Positions 53,408 through 63,234 are shown, numbered from the stretch's first letter. The stretch is 64,000 bases of DNA from OFTM10 sp964196195 (GCA_964196195.1 CAXMSE010000092.1:1-64000); one strand, 5' to 3'. Numbers and translations: made by a program. The notes: generated by a model not told the origin, from the sequence alone.

Positions 53408-54871
53408 ATGGCTGATCCACATGGCTTCAAGAAACACGACCGAGAGCTCCCCACCCTTCGTCCCGTACCGGTTCGCCTCAAGGACTGGAAGGAGGTCTAC
53501 AACCCCTTCCCGGAAGAGAAGCTCGTCGACCAGGCCAGTCGCTGCATGGACTGTGGTATTCCTTTTTGCACGAATGGGTGTCCGCTCGGAAACGTGATCC
53601 CCGACTGGAACGACCTCGTGTATCGCCATCACTGGCGAGACGCGAGCGAAAGACTGCACGCCACCAACAACTTCCCTGAGTTCACCGGCAGGCTGTGCCC
53701 CGCTCCGTGTGAGGCGGCGTGCGTCCTCGGCATCCATGAGCCACCGGTGGCCATCAAACGGATCGAGGTGGAGATCGTCGATCGAGCCTGGGACGAAGGA
53801 TGGATCGCCCCGGAGGTTCCGTCGGAGAACACAGGTAAGGCGGTTGCCGTCGTCGGATCCGGGCCCGCCGGTCTCGCTGCCGCGCAACAACTCACCCGAG
53901 CCGGACACCGGGTGGTGGTCTACGAGCGGGCCGACCGGGTGGGTGGCCTGCTGCGCTACGGCATCCCGGAGTTCAAAATGGAGAAGCGCCACATCGATCG
54001 TCGGGTCGAGCAGATGGAGGCGGAAGGCACCCAGTTTGTTCTCGACACTTCGATCGGCACTGACCTCAGCGCCTCAGAGCTGAGAGCCGAGTACGACGCC
54101 GTAGTTCTGGCTTGTGGCGCCACCCAGGCCCGCGACCTTCCGATTCCGGGACGCGACCTTGCCGGGGTCCACCAGGCGATGGAGTTTCTCCCCCTGGCCA
54201 ACAGGGTTCAGCAGGGCGATTTCGCCGAGTCTCCAATCAATGCAAGAGGCAAGGATGTCGTCATCATCGGGGGCGGAGACACCGGCGCCGATTGCCTCGG
54301 TACGTCCCTTCGCCACGGAGCGGCATCGGTGCACCAGTTCGAGATCATGGCGAGACCTCCCGACGTTCGATCCGACGACCACCCATGGCCCACCTGGCCG
54401 ATGATCTACCGAGTGAGTTCGGCTCACGAGGAGGGCGGTGAGCGTGACTACGCCATCAACACGGTGCGCTTCACGGGCGACGATCACGGGAGGGTGGCCG
54501 GGCTCGAGACGGTTCGCGTCGAGCAGGGCCTCGTAGACGGCCGCCTGAGTTTCGACCCTATCGACCGCAGCGAGCAGACCTTTCCGGCCCAGCTCGTCTT
54601 GCTGGCCATGGGGTTCACCGGTCCGGAGCGGGGCTCGCTCGTCGAGCAGTTCGGAGTTGATCTCGACGGCCGTGGCAACGTGGTCCGCGGTCACGATTGG
54701 CACTCCGCCGTCGATGGGGTTTTCGTCTGTGGCGACATGGGACGAGGCCAGAGCCTGATCGTCTGGGCGATAGCCGAGGGCCGCTCGGCCGCGGCGTCCG
54801 TCGACCGTTGGTTGATGAGTGAAAGCCAGCTCCCGGCACCGATCGCTCCCACCTCGGCTCCCCTGCGTTAA
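53408..54871 (+). CDS. gltD: glutamate synthase small subunit GltD
   Basis: A 487-residue FAD/4Fe-4S subunit that oxidises NAD(P)H and feeds electrons to GltB. N-terminal cluster motifs CMDCGIPFCTNGCPLGNVIP and CPAPCEAACVLGI. FAD loop AVVGSGPAGLAAAQQLTRAG and NAD(P) loop VVIIGGGDTGADCLGTSLRH. C-terminal GVFVCGDMGRGQSLIVWAIA is the family hallmark. Starts 12 nt after gltB. Confidence 0.96.
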   Translation: MADPHGFKKHDRELPTLRPVPVRLKDWKEVYNPFPEEKLVDQASRCMDCGIPFCTNGCPLGNVIPDWNDLVYRHHWRDASERLHATNNFPEFTGRLCPAPCEAACVLGIHEPPVAIKRIEVEIVDRAWDEGWIAPEVPSENTGKAVAVVGSGPAGLAAAQQLTRAGHRVVVYERADRVGGLLRYGIPEFKMEKRHIDRRVEQMEAEGTQFVLDTSIGTDLSASELRAEYDAVVLACGATQARDLPIPGRDLAGVHQAMEFLPLANRVQQGDFAESPINARGKDVVIIGGGDTGADCLGTSLRHGAASVHQFEIMARPPDVRSDDHPWPTWPMIYRVSSAHEEGGERDYAINTVRFTGDDHGRVAGLETVRVEQGLVDGRLSFDPIDRSEQTFPAQLVLLAMGFTGPERGSLVEQFGVDLDGRGNVVRGHDWHSAVDGVFVCGDMGRGQSLIVWAIAEGRSAAASVDRWLMSESQLPAPIAPTSAPLR

Positions 54872-54886
54872 CCAGAGCGTTTCGGC

Positions 54887-54904
54887 ACTGGCCATTTGGC
54901 CAGT
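54887..54904. promoter_or_regulatory. perfect palindrome ACTGGCCA-TT-TGGCCAGT
   Basis: An 18-nt perfect inverted repeat in the 118-bp leader between gltD and the conservon. It covers the -35 position (TTTGGC or TTGGCC) of a predicted promoter whose -10 is TAGCGT at 54918-54923, so it could be an operator. It could also be the gltD terminator stem, but the loop is very short. Confidence 0.4.
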
Positions 54905-54923
54905 CAACCTCAATTCCTAGCGT
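54895..54923 (+). promoter_or_regulatory. candidate conservon promoter TTTGGC-17-TAGCGT
   Basis: TTTGGC (54895-54900) and TAGCGT (54918-54923) with 17-nt spacing, 66 nt before the cvnA-like ATG. The -35 is weak and lies inside a palindrome. Confidence 0.35.
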
Positions 54924-54945
54924 CAGTGACCGACCTGATTCGTGG

Positions 54946-54961
54946 GCACCCGTTCGGGTGC
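54946..54961. repeat. palindrome GCACCCG-TT-CGGGTGC
   Basis: A second perfect palindrome with a TT centre, in the transcribed leader downstream of the candidate -10. As RNA it could form a 6-bp hairpin with a GUUC loop. Its role is unknown. Confidence 0.4.
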
Positions 54962-54989
54962 ATGCCACGTCGCAAGAGGGCACTGTCAC

Positions 54990-57542
54990 ATGCTCAAGAG
55001 GATCAAGATCCGCGGCAAGCTTCTGCTGCTCCTTACCGTGCCCCTGCTGGCCGTGCTGTTGTTTGCAGCATCCGGGGTGGTGGATCGCACCGAACTCACC
55101 GACGAAAAGGCGAGAGAGGCTCGTCTTGCCCAGGTGGCAGACGCTGGAGCCGACCTTGCCGTGGCGCTCCAGATCGAGCGCTTCGAGACCATCCAAGCGG
55201 GACGATTGGCGGTCACCACGGGGGAGCTCCGCTCTGACCAACTCGACTCCAACGCCGCCCTCGATCGCTGGAGTCAGACGGTCGGGACCGTGCTCGCCGA
55301 TATCACCGATCCTGCTCTCGCAGAGGATTTCATCGCGGTACGAACACAACTCACCCGGGACCTGACCGAGGAACGAATCGGCCGCCCCACCCGGGTGGTC
55401 GCGGAGCAACTCGAGGCACAGACCGACGGACTCACCGCGATCAACACTGCTCTGGTTGGAGAGGCCACCGATCTGGAACTCTTCCGATCGCTCGACACCT
55501 TCGTCCAGCTGATCGAGATTCAGGACTCGGTCAACAATATTGCCGTGATCGGCACCTCCGCCATCGATGACGGCCGTCTGGGTGTCACCAGTCCCGCCCT
55601 GATCGATGCCGAGGTGAGATCGATCGAGGCCCACATGCGAGCACTGAGGGCCTCAGCCGACGACAAATACGTCGAACTCCTCGTTGGACTGCAGACCGAC
55701 GGGTTCCTGCCCGGCTTCGCCCTCGATGGAGGACTCAGTCGTACCGATGGCTTCGTTCCCGCCATCGACATTCTCGAGGCCGTCTACGACGGTGTCGTAG
55801 CAGGCGGTGTGGCTTGGATCGGGGCGAGTGAGGAGAGGCTCATCGCCATCAACGGCGTGGTAGACGTGGTTCTCCGCGACGCCAACTTCACCGCCTCCTT
55901 CGCTTCTGAACAAGCCGCAGACGAGGCCAGCTCCTTCCTGATCCTGGCGGGCTCGGTAGTGGTTTTCGCCCTGCTCATGGCCTTGCTGATCGGCCGTTCG
56001 GTGAGCCGTCCCCTGATCGACCTCACCCACGGAGCCGAACAGCTTTCGACCGAGGAACTGCCGGCCATGGTCGAGTCGATGAGGACAGCCGGCCGCACGC
56101 CCGCACCGACGATGTCTCCCATCCAGGCGAAAGGCAGGGACGAGGTCGCCCAACTCGCACGCGCCTTCTCAGAGATCCAGAGCGTGACCGTGGAGGTTGC
56201 CGAGGAGCAGGGCGAGCTGCTGCAGCGAGGTATTTCCGACATCTTCGTCAACCTGGCCCGCCGCAATCAGAGCCTGCTCGATCGCCAGATCGATTTCATA
56301 GACCAGCTCGAATCGCGCGAAGAAAACCCCGACCAGCTCGAAAACCTCTTCCGACTCGATCACCTCGCCACCCGGATGAGGCGAAATGCCGAGTCTCTCC
56401 TCGTGCTGGCCGGCGCCGAACCCAGTCGTCGTCGGGGTAAGCCCGTGGAACTCGCCGATGTGGTGCGGGTGGCGATGGGTGAGATCGAGGACTTCAGTCG
56501 CATCCAACTCGTGTCGATCGATTCGGCCACTGTCGCCGGTTCTGTGGCTGTCGACCTTGCCCACCTGATGTCAGAGCTCATGGAGAACTCAACCCAGTTC
56601 TCGCCGCCGGAGTTCGACGTGAAGGTGGTGGGACATTGCAGCGCCGATGGCAGCTATCAGCTGACCCTTTCCGACATGGGTATAGGCATGAGCGCCGAGC
56701 AGATCAGGGGCGCCAACGAAACCCTCTCGGAGCCTCCGGTGATCGGTCTCGATCTGAGCCGCTCCCTCGGCTTCACGGTGGTCTCGCGTCTCGCCGACCG
56801 ACTTGGAGTGAGCGTGAGGCTCACCAGCGCCTTGAACGGCGGCGTAACCGCTCTGGTCACTGTTCCCGCCGAAATGGTGGGCACGGTCGAGGACGCCGAC
56901 ACAGGTGCCACAACCGTAGAAGCGGGCCCGTCGCTCGCGGAACCAGCCCCCCCGATCGCGCCGACTCCGATTGCCCTGGTTCCGCACCAGGTGGCCAAGC
57001 CGAACCCCAAGGTTGGTGTCGCGAGCAGCGACGAACTTGCAGCCTTGCCGGTGCGTCGCCCCGCGTCGCCACCACCGGCCCAATCACCCCCCGCCGCGCA
57101 GGGGTCCCTCCCACCGGTCGCGGCCGGGCCTGCCGCCGCTGACCTGTTCGGCGTCTTCAATCCGGTCGAATCGACGCCAGCCCCGCCGAGCAACCCAGGT
57201 GCCGACATCTTCGCCCCCCTCGACCAGCCTGTCGCTCTGCCAAGCGCTGCGGAGCCGGCCCCGGCGGCGGTCACCTCCCCGCCTGCGCAGGTACGCCCCG
57301 CCGCCGAGGTGGGGGCGGTGGATCAAAGCGTCACCAGCGCAGGACTCATCCGGCGCACACCGCGCCAGATCGATGTGCCCGAGGGCTCGAAATTCGCCGC
57401 CGGACGACCAGCGGTACAGAGTTCGACCGCGGCCAGCCGATCGCCCGAGGAGGTTCGCGAGATGCTCAGTCGATATCGCGCGGGACTCCGCAAGGGACGT
57501 GGCCCCAAGAACGACGACGGTCAACAGAGAAGCCGGAGCTGA
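54990..57542 (+). CDS. conservon sensor-kinase-like protein (CvnA type)
   Basis: An 850-residue membrane sensor. Transmembrane helix 1 (LLLLLTVPLLAVLLFAASGV), an extracellular region of about 300 residues resembling a nitrate-type (NIT) sensor, helix 2 (LILAGSVVVFALLMALLIG), then HAMP-like VSRPLIDLTHGAEQLSTEEL. The dimerisation helix has LFRLDHLATRMRRNAESLLV with a possible phosphoacceptor His, and the ATPase core has MSELMENSTQFSPPE (N box) and SDMGIGMSAEQI (G1 box). The last 200 residues are a Pro/Ala-rich linker. ATG 54990 has AGAGGG upstream; the frame is open earlier. It is the first gene of a four-gene operon like Streptomyces cvn loci. Confidence 0.85.
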   Translation: MLKRIKIRGKLLLLLTVPLLAVLLFAASGVVDRTELTDEKAREARLAQVADAGADLAVALQIERFETIQAGRLAVTTGELRSDQLDSNAALDRWSQTVGTVLADITDPALAEDFIAVRTQLTRDLTEERIGRPTRVVAEQLEAQTDGLTAINTALVGEATDLELFRSLDTFVQLIEIQDSVNNIAVIGTSAIDDGRLGVTSPALIDAEVRSIEAHMRALRASADDKYVELLVGLQTDGFLPGFALDGGLSRTDGFVPAIDILEAVYDGVVAGGVAWIGASEERLIAINGVVDVVLRDANFTASFASEQAADEASSFLILAGSVVVFALLMALLIGRSVSRPLIDLTHGAEQLSTEELPAMVESMRTAGRTPAPTMSPIQAKGRDEVAQLARAFSEIQSVTVEVAEEQGELLQRGISDIFVNLARRNQSLLDRQIDFIDQLESREENPDQLENLFRLDHLATRMRRNAESLLVLAGAEPSRRRGKPVELADVVRVAMGEIEDFSRIQLVSIDSATVAGSVAVDLAHLMSELMENSTQFSPPEFDVKVVGHCSADGSYQLTLSDMGIGMSAEQIRGANETLSEPPVIGLDLSRSLGFTVVSRLADRLGVSVRLTSALNGGVTALVTVPAEMVGTVEDADTGATTVEAGPSLAEPAPPIAPTPIALVPHQVAKPNPKVGVASSDELAALPVRRPASPPPAQSPPAAQGSLPPVAAGPAAADLFGVFNPVESTPAPPSNPGADIFAPLDQPVALPSAAEPAPAAVTSPPAQVRPAAEVGAVDQSVTSAGLIRRTPRQIDVPEGSKFAAGRPAVQSSTAASRSPEEVREMLSRYRAGLRKGRGPKNDDGQQRSRS

Positions 57543-57550
57543 GGAAACAC

Positions 57551-57973
57551 ATGACTGAAATGACAACTGCTGCCAACAATGTCAACTGGCTCGTCGCTAA
57601 CTTCGTCGAGCGGGTACCGGGCGTGAGTGAGACCGTCGTGGTTTCATCCGACGGCCTTCCCATGGCTCTGTCGGGAGGTCTGGATCGAGACGCAGCCGAC
57701 CGCTTCGCCGCCGTCGCCTCCGGCCTGATCGGCCTCGCCTATGGCGCGGCCGGCCGTTTCGGTGGAGGACGGGTGAACGAAGTGATCATTGAGATGGAGT
57801 ACGCCTTCCTCTTCGTCACCGGCGTGAGCGACGGCTCGTGCCTGGCCGTAGTGGCCGACTCCGACTGCGATGTCGGACTCGTCGGCTATGAGATGGCCCT
57901 GCTCGTCGAGAAGACCGGGCCCTTCCTCACCCCCGAACTCCGCGCCGAACTGCAGAGCTCACTGCCCCGATGA
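57551..57973 (+). CDS. roadblock/LC7-domain protein (CvnB type)
   Basis: A 140-residue roadblock/LC7 protein. VNWLVANFVERVPGVSETVV, then SSDGLPMALSGGLDRDAADR and AAVASGLIGLAYGAAGRFGG, then CLAVVADSDCDVGLVGYEMA are all typical. In conservons it acts with the small GTPase (CvnD) as a possible GTPase regulator. The ATG is 8 nt after cvnA; its stop overlaps the next gene's ATG by 4 nt. Confidence 0.92.
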   Translation: MTEMTTAANNVNWLVANFVERVPGVSETVVVSSDGLPMALSGGLDRDAADRFAAVASGLIGLAYGAAGRFGGGRVNEVIIEMEYAFLFVTGVSDGSCLAVVADSDCDVGLVGYEMALLVEKTGPFLTPELRAELQSSLPR

Positions 57974-58332
57974 CCAACGTGCCTCGCGAAGACCGGCTGC
58001 GCGTACGTCCGTACGCGTTGACCGGTGGACGGGTTCGATCGTCGACCGAGCTCGCGCTCGAGACCATCGTCCGCGTCACTACGCGGGGCGAGGCAGGCTC
58101 ACACGAGCTGGCCACGGAACGACGCCAGATCTGCGAACTCTGCATAGATCCGACGTCGATAGTGGAGGTGTCAGCTCACCTCCAATTACCCCTAGGTGTC
58201 GCCCGCGTTCTGGTGGGCGACATGGTTACGGAAGGTTTCCTCGACTGCAACAGCACTCCTGTCGCCGCCCAGGACTCCCGTCCCGACCTCCGACTCCTCG
58301 AAAGGGTCCTCGATGGTCTTCAAGCGCTCTGA
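57970..58332 (+). CDS. DUF742 protein (CvnC type)
   Basis: A 120-residue DUF742 protein. RVRPYALTGGRVRSS, ALETIVRVTTRG, ERRQICELCIDPTSIVEVSA and HLQLPLGVARVLVGDMVTEG are standard. The winged-helix-like middle is seen, but direct DNA binding is not shown for the family. Overlaps cvnB-like by 4 nt and the GTPase gene by 20 nt. Confidence 0.92.
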   Translation: MTNVPREDRLRVRPYALTGGRVRSSTELALETIVRVTTRGEAGSHELATERRQICELCIDPTSIVEVSAHLQLPLGVARVLVGDMVTEGFLDCNSTPVAAQDSRPDLRLLERVLDGLQAL

Positions 58333-58906
58333 AACCTCCCAAGTATCAAGCGGGGGCGTTCCGATCCCCGTCAAGATCGTGGTGGCCGGCGGCTACGCGG
58401 TCGGCAAGACCACGTTCGTGGGCTCGATTAGTGAGATTGAGCCCCTCACCACCGAGGCCGCCCTCACCACCCACAGCGAGGGAGTCGACATCGCGGGTGA
58501 GGCCGAGAAGAAGACCACCACGGTGGCGATGGACTTCGGACGGATCAGTCTCGGCGACGACCTGATCCTCTATCTGTTCGGCACACCCGGCCAGGATCGT
58601 TTCCACTTCATGTGGGACGACCTCGTCAGGGGCGCGATCGGCGCCGTGGTGCTCGTCGACACGTCACGGCTGGAAGACTGTTTCGCCGCGGTCGACTACT
58701 TCGAGTCGGCCGGACTGCCATTCGTGGTGGCGGTGAACGCCTTCTTCGGACGGATTCACCACTCTCTGGATGACATCCGCGAAGCCCTGGCCATTCCGGC
58801 TGAGGTGCCGATGATGGTCACCGACGCCCGTGATCGAGCGGCCACCAAGTCCACCCTTCTCGAACTGGTGCAGCACGCCCTCACCCGGGCGGGTGCGCCA
58901 GCCTGA
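58313..58906 (+). CDS. small GTPase (CvnD/MglA type)
   Basis: A 197-residue GTPase. The P-loop is KIVVAGGYAVGKTTFVGSIS, the switch region includes KTTTVAMDFGRISL, Walker B LILYLFGTPGQDRFHFMWDD, and AVVLVDTSRLEDCFAAVDYF follow. The base-recognition NKxD is replaced by VVAVNAFF, as in conservon GTPases. ATG 58313 starts inside cvnC; the longer frame from 58196 lacks family features. Last gene of the conservon. Confidence 0.9.
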   Translation: MVFKRSETSQVSSGGVPIPVKIVVAGGYAVGKTTFVGSISEIEPLTTEAALTTHSEGVDIAGEAEKKTTTVAMDFGRISLGDDLILYLFGTPGQDRFHFMWDDLVRGAIGAVVLVDTSRLEDCFAAVDYFESAGLPFVVAVNAFFGRIHHSLDDIREALAIPAEVPMMVTDARDRAATKSTLLELVQHALTRAGAPA

Positions 58907-58926
58907 CACCTCGTCTCGGGCCTAGC

Positions 58927-61900
58927 TCACCGCTCGGGTCGGATGACGGCCCTCGTGTATTCAACCGCCACCAGCAGGATCGTGACCATCCCCAGGATGT
59001 GAAGCTCGTCGTATTGCTGAGGCCACCCAAAATCGGGCGGATTACGGAAGCGTCGTTGCTCGATCATTATCAGTAGGGCGGTGACGCCGAACACTCCCGA
59101 TGCCGCGATGGTGGCGATGCCGGCGGGACGCGCGACACGAGCGACTATCGCGGTGCCCAGAGCAAGCGGAACCGCGAGCCAGACCCACGACGGCAGGATC
59201 AGTGCTGAGAGCGCCAGCACCACTGTGGATGCGGCCAAGGTCAGGCGGGGCGAGGTAGGCCTTGTGGTGGAGGCCAGCCAGGGCAGGCGGCCCATCGTGG
59301 GTTGACGGGGGCCGTCCGCTCTTGGTGCATCCGCTTGACGGCTTTGGCCCCGCCCTCGCCAGGCCACCACGATGCACAGAAGCACCCCGAGTATCGAGAG
59401 CTGGATCATGCGGTCGACGAGGCCCTGCGGTGTCCAGTGCAGTTCCACGGTGACAGTGTCGCCGGCAGGCAGGAGCCAAGCGTTGGCGAACCCGTCGATG
59501 ACCACTTGCTCACCGATGTCGTCGCCATCGACGAAGGCGTGCCAGCCCTCGTTGAAGCTCTGCCCGAGCACCAGCCAACGGTCGCTGGTGGCTCCGGGCA
59601 CACCCACCGTGTAGGTCACATCATCGATCCTTTCGACCGTGATAGGTGCCAGCTCTGGTGGCGGCGTCAGATCCCTGGGGCTCGTCAGGACCAGCTGATC
59701 GATGTCGAAGGCCCGGCGCTGCGCCGATGCCTGTTCGACCGGATGCACGACCACCTCGACGTCACCCGCTGCCACCGTCACATCTCCGCAAGATGAGACT
59801 GCCAACTCGTTTCCGGCGAGCGCGGCGGCAACCGTTCCTTCGATTTTCAGGGGCACGTCGCGCCCGGCGATGTCGAGGACACCGCTCATGCATCCGGTAT
59901 CAACTCTCTCGGTCGTCTGCACGGGTGCGAGGCCGAACTCGATCTCCGCGATCGCCAGCGGCATGGCCACCGCCGAGTTGCTGTACCAGTCGCGGGTGAT
60001 CCGTTCGGCAACCTCCACCATCTCGAGGCGTACTTCAGTGGCTGCGGTGGCCTCCACCGGCAAGGTGATCCGTTTCGTTGTGCCGCGGGGCGCCTCAGCC
60101 AGGCCGAGGCCGGTGGGATGAACACCTGCGTCCGTGCCGTTCACCCAGACACGGATGGCGGTGGGCACAGAGTGAACCTCGTCGGCCACCACTTCGATCT
60201 TGAGTTGATTGAAGGACGTGTCCGAGGGCGTCGAGGCCTGCCAGTGCTGGCCTGCCTGGGGTCCGAAGACCCCGGTCCACGCCGTAGCCCCGTCCCCGTC
60301 GAGGGCAGCTGATGGAAGCGACGCGAGGTCTCCGGGGAGAGAGCCCGACGAGGTGAGTTCGATACCGGAAGCCTCCACCCGTCCGATGGCAGCATCCACC
60401 ACAGTGGAGGCTGCGTAGGGCGAAAGCCGGGCGGTGCCATCCACGGTGAAGGTGCGGTCCGTCGGCAAGGGCACGATACGGCGCATGGCGATTTCGGGCT
60501 CGCCTCGGACCGGCTCGCGGGGGTCGGAACGCTCTCGGGTGAGTACCACTGAAAGGCTGTGCGCCTCGAGGCTTCGACCCAGCTGATCAAGGAGGGCTCG
60601 AGGGGTGCGGATCCACTCCACCACCGGGTCGCTGCCACCCCAGATGACCTCGGCAAACCCGACGGGCGAAACGCCTGGATAAATGGCCCGCCGAGGAAGG
60701 TCGAGATCAGTCAGCTCGATCTCCCACACCGTGGCTTCGGTTGGGGTGAAGGCGATCGTGTCGGCCCTCGGCCTGATCGCGGTCCGCGTCACCTCTCGGC
60801 CGTCGGCACGCACCGCTACTTCGGTGATACGGCGGTTGGCCGCGACGAGGGGCTGCGCCAGACTCACCTGGTCGAGTGTCACGGGCTCGGGGTAGGTGAA
60901 AAGAAGGCGTTCTCCTCGGGCCTCGGCAAAGGCCGCAACCGTCCACGCAGTGGCCATGTCGCCGTCGACGGCGAACACGGCCCGGTCGTCGAGGGTGTAG
61001 GTGACCGGATTGCCGTAAGCGCTGGCGACGATGGAGAACCCGCCCTGTTGGATCGAGATCGTTCGGGTGTCATCGGGGTCGAGTCCCGGCGTTTGCTCGA
61101 CGGCGGGAAAGATATTCAGGCGATTGTCTGTCGGATCGAACCGGAGAGGTTCCTCTCCCGCCTGCTCGGTGGCACCGACATTTTCTCGGAGGGTGCCCCA
61201 TCTACGGGCCCTTCGGCGATTGGTGTCAGTGATGACGATTTCGGCAGGCTCGGCCAGCACGATCGCGGCCAGGTCCGGGTCGGTGATGAGATCGGCACCG
61301 AAGAAGACTGAACGATCGAGATCGAGCAGGCCGGCACCGGCCGCGTCGACCAGGCCCTCGGCATCACCGACGAGCACCGTCGAGGCATCGACCGGCTTGA
61401 GCCTGATCACCTCGAGGGGTTCGGGAACGGCATAGCGGACGACGGGGCTCGGATCGGGCAAGGCAGGATCGGTGGCGAGGAAGATCTCGTCGAGCATCGT
61501 CTGTTGGGGACCGGCGAGGTTGGGGATGGGCGACCCGAAGCCCTCGCCCTCACCCAGTCCGGGGATGTTTTCCAGCAAATTGTTGGTGGGAATGGGGCGA
61601 GGGGTCCTGAATCTCTCAAAGGTCAGATCAGCACGGTGCACGACATCGCCTACCGACATCAGGCGGGCAATCGGTATCAAGGCGTCAGCATCGAGGGAAC
61701 CCTCCTGGAGACGGCGATCGAACGCCGTGACCAGGGCTGCGGACTGGGCCGACCCGAATGGCACGAGCTCGCGGGCCACGTAGCCGCGATCCATCAGGCC
61801 CGGTGTGATCGGGTCGACGGTGTTACCCCAACGGTAGGAGGCAAAATCGCTTCCCGGGAGCTCCCACACGCGACTGCCGTCGTCGAGCTCGTCGAGGCGT

Positions 61901-63234
61901 TGGGTGGCCTCGATCCAGTACTCAGGAAGCTCCTCGTCGCGTTGGAGGTGCTCTTCGATCATCCGAATACGCCACATCGCGGGGTTGGCCAGCACTATCG
62001 CCGCGAGCACAAGGGCGGCGAACGGGCGGGTTCGATCGCCCCATCGCTCGTGCAGGGCCCGTACCAGCGAGCCGAGCAGCACCGCAGTGGCGAGGACCAC
62101 CATGGGTACAGCGCGAGGGGTGGACCGAAGGGCGAGTCCAGCGTCGGTCCGGGTGAAATCCTTGAACAGGCTGCCCAGCACCGATGGAGAATCGAAGGGG
62201 TGCGAGGCGACACCCATCAGAGCGCCCACCACGAGAAGGAGCAGGAAATAGGCCCGGTGCTGCCAGCGCACCACCCCTGCTGCGAGCAAGGCAAGCACGA
62301 CCAGTCCGAAGGTCAGGAACAGGAGCCAGACACCTTGGGTGTACTCGATGCTCGGCTGTATCCACTGGCCGAACTTGTCGTTGCCGTAGAAGAACCAATA
62401 GCCGAGACCGCGAAGGATTTCAGGAGCCGTCGAAGAGTCGGCCACCGCTTCATAGGGTTCGGTGTAGCGGGTGACGGGGAGTGAGTAGTTTCCCTGGAGC
62501 ACCAGTCCTGCGATCCACCAGGCCGAGGTGAGGAGGGTGAGCGCTGCTATTCGCAGGGCTGCCTTGACGGCATTCATCGGGCTCACGGAACGTTCGGCCA
62601 ACGCGGCGTGGAAGAGCCACAGCACCGGGGCGACGCCCACCATAAGCAGCGACGTGGCGTTGACGCTGCCGATGGTGACCACCAGCAGGGCAAAAAGGGC
62701 GGGGTGTCGCCAGCCTCCGGAACGAGCCGCTCGAATGGTGAGGGCAATCATCCACGGCAGCCCGGCCCACGGCAGTAGCACCGCGGAGATGCGCGCAGAG
62801 TAGTCGAGAAGATAGGGGCTCAGCTCGTAGGCGAGCATCGCCACCAGCATCCCGTGGCCGGCCCAGTCGAGGGTGCGTAGGAGGAACCACACTCCTGCTC
62901 CGGCTGCGAACAGCAAGGAACCGAGCCACAGGCGCTGGGCGAACCAGTCGGGCGATCCAAGGGTGTCGAGAACCCAATAGAAGGGTCCCATCGGCCACAG
63001 GTAGCCAATCGACTGGTGGGTGACGGTGCCGAGGGCCACGTCGCTGTCCCAGAGGGTGTCGGCCCCACTCAGCAGCTTTCCCGGGTCGATGTAGAGATAG
63101 GTCTTGGTGTCGGCTCCCACCGCTCCCGGGCTCGAGAAGATGATCGGGAGATAGGCAACGATGGCCCCGATCGCCAACACGAGGCGGCTACGGCTTCGTT
63201 CGGTGATGGCTGGTATCACCGCGACGAACGGCAT
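58927..63234 (-). CDS. AftD-like alpha-(1->3)-arabinofuranosyltransferase (DUF3367)
   Basis: A 1435-residue membrane glycosyltransferase, about the size of mycobacterial AftD. The N-terminal GT-C part (about 1-430) has a first luminal loop with FSSPGAVGADTKTYLYIDPG and WDSDVALGTVTHQSIGYLWP, then many helices. The middle and C-terminal parts (about 600-1300) are soluble carbohydrate-binding-like domains, followed by several C-terminal helices (VLLCIVVAWRGRG and TLAASTVVLALSALILPSWV). AftD adds arabinofuranose to cell-envelope arabinan. Its presence with an LCP ligase suggests an arabinan-type or related glycan in this organism; donor and acceptor are not known here. The stop of the upstream GT4 gene overlaps its ATG by 19 nt. 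Confidence 0.82.
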   Translation of the reverse strand: MPFVAVIPAITERSRSRLVLAIGAIVAYLPIIFSSPGAVGADTKTYLYIDPGKLLSGADTLWDSDVALGTVTHQSIGYLWPMGPFYWVLDTLGSPDWFAQRLWLGSLLFAAGAGVWFLLRTLDWAGHGMLVAMLAYELSPYLLDYSARISAVLLPWAGLPWMIALTIRAARSGGWRHPALFALLVVTIGSVNATSLLMVGVAPVLWLFHAALAERSVSPMNAVKAALRIAALTLLTSAWWIAGLVLQGNYSLPVTRYTEPYEAVADSSTAPEILRGLGYWFFYGNDKFGQWIQPSIEYTQGVWLLFLTFGLVVLALLAAGVVRWQHRAYFLLLLVVGALMGVASHPFDSPSVLGSLFKDFTRTDAGLALRSTPRAVPMVVLATAVLLGSLVRALHERWGDRTRPFAALVLAAIVLANPAMWRIRMIEEHLQRDEELPEYWIEATQRLDELDDGSRVWELPGSDFASYRWGNTVDPITPGLMDRGYVARELVPFGSAQSAALVTAFDRRLQEGSLDADALIPIARLMSVGDVVHRADLTFERFRTPRPIPTNNLLENIPGLGEGEGFGSPIPNLAGPQQTMLDEIFLATDPALPDPSPVVRYAVPEPLEVIRLKPVDASTVLVGDAEGLVDAAGAGLLDLDRSVFFGADLITDPDLAAIVLAEPAEIVITDTNRRRARRWGTLRENVGATEQAGEEPLRFDPTDNRLNIFPAVEQTPGLDPDDTRTISIQQGGFSIVASAYGNPVTYTLDDRAVFAVDGDMATAWTVAAFAEARGERLLFTYPEPVTLDQVSLAQPLVAANRRITEVAVRADGREVTRTAIRPRADTIAFTPTEATVWEIELTDLDLPRRAIYPGVSPVGFAEVIWGGSDPVVEWIRTPRALLDQLGRSLEAHSLSVVLTRERSDPREPVRGEPEIAMRRIVPLPTDRTFTVDGTARLSPYAASTVVDAAIGRVEASGIELTSSGSLPGDLASLPSAALDGDGATAWTGVFGPQAGQHWQASTPSDTSFNQLKIEVVADEVHSVPTAIRVWVNGTDAGVHPTGLGLAEAPRGTTKRITLPVEATAATEVRLEMVEVAERITRDWYSNSAVAMPLAIAEIEFGLAPVQTTERVDTGCMSGVLDIAGRDVPLKIEGTVAAALAGNELAVSSCGDVTVAAGDVEVVVHPVEQASAQRRAFDIDQLVLTSPRDLTPPPELAPITVERIDDVTYTVGVPGATSDRWLVLGQSFNEGWHAFVDGDDIGEQVVIDGFANAWLLPAGDTVTVELHWTPQGLVDRMIQLSILGVLLCIVVAWRGRGQSRQADAPRADGPRQPTMGRLPWLASTTRPTSPRLTLAASTVVLALSALILPSWVWLAVPLALGTAIVARVARPAGIATIAASGVFGVTALLIMIEQRRFRNPPDFGWPQQYDELHILGMVTILLVAVEYTRAVIRPER

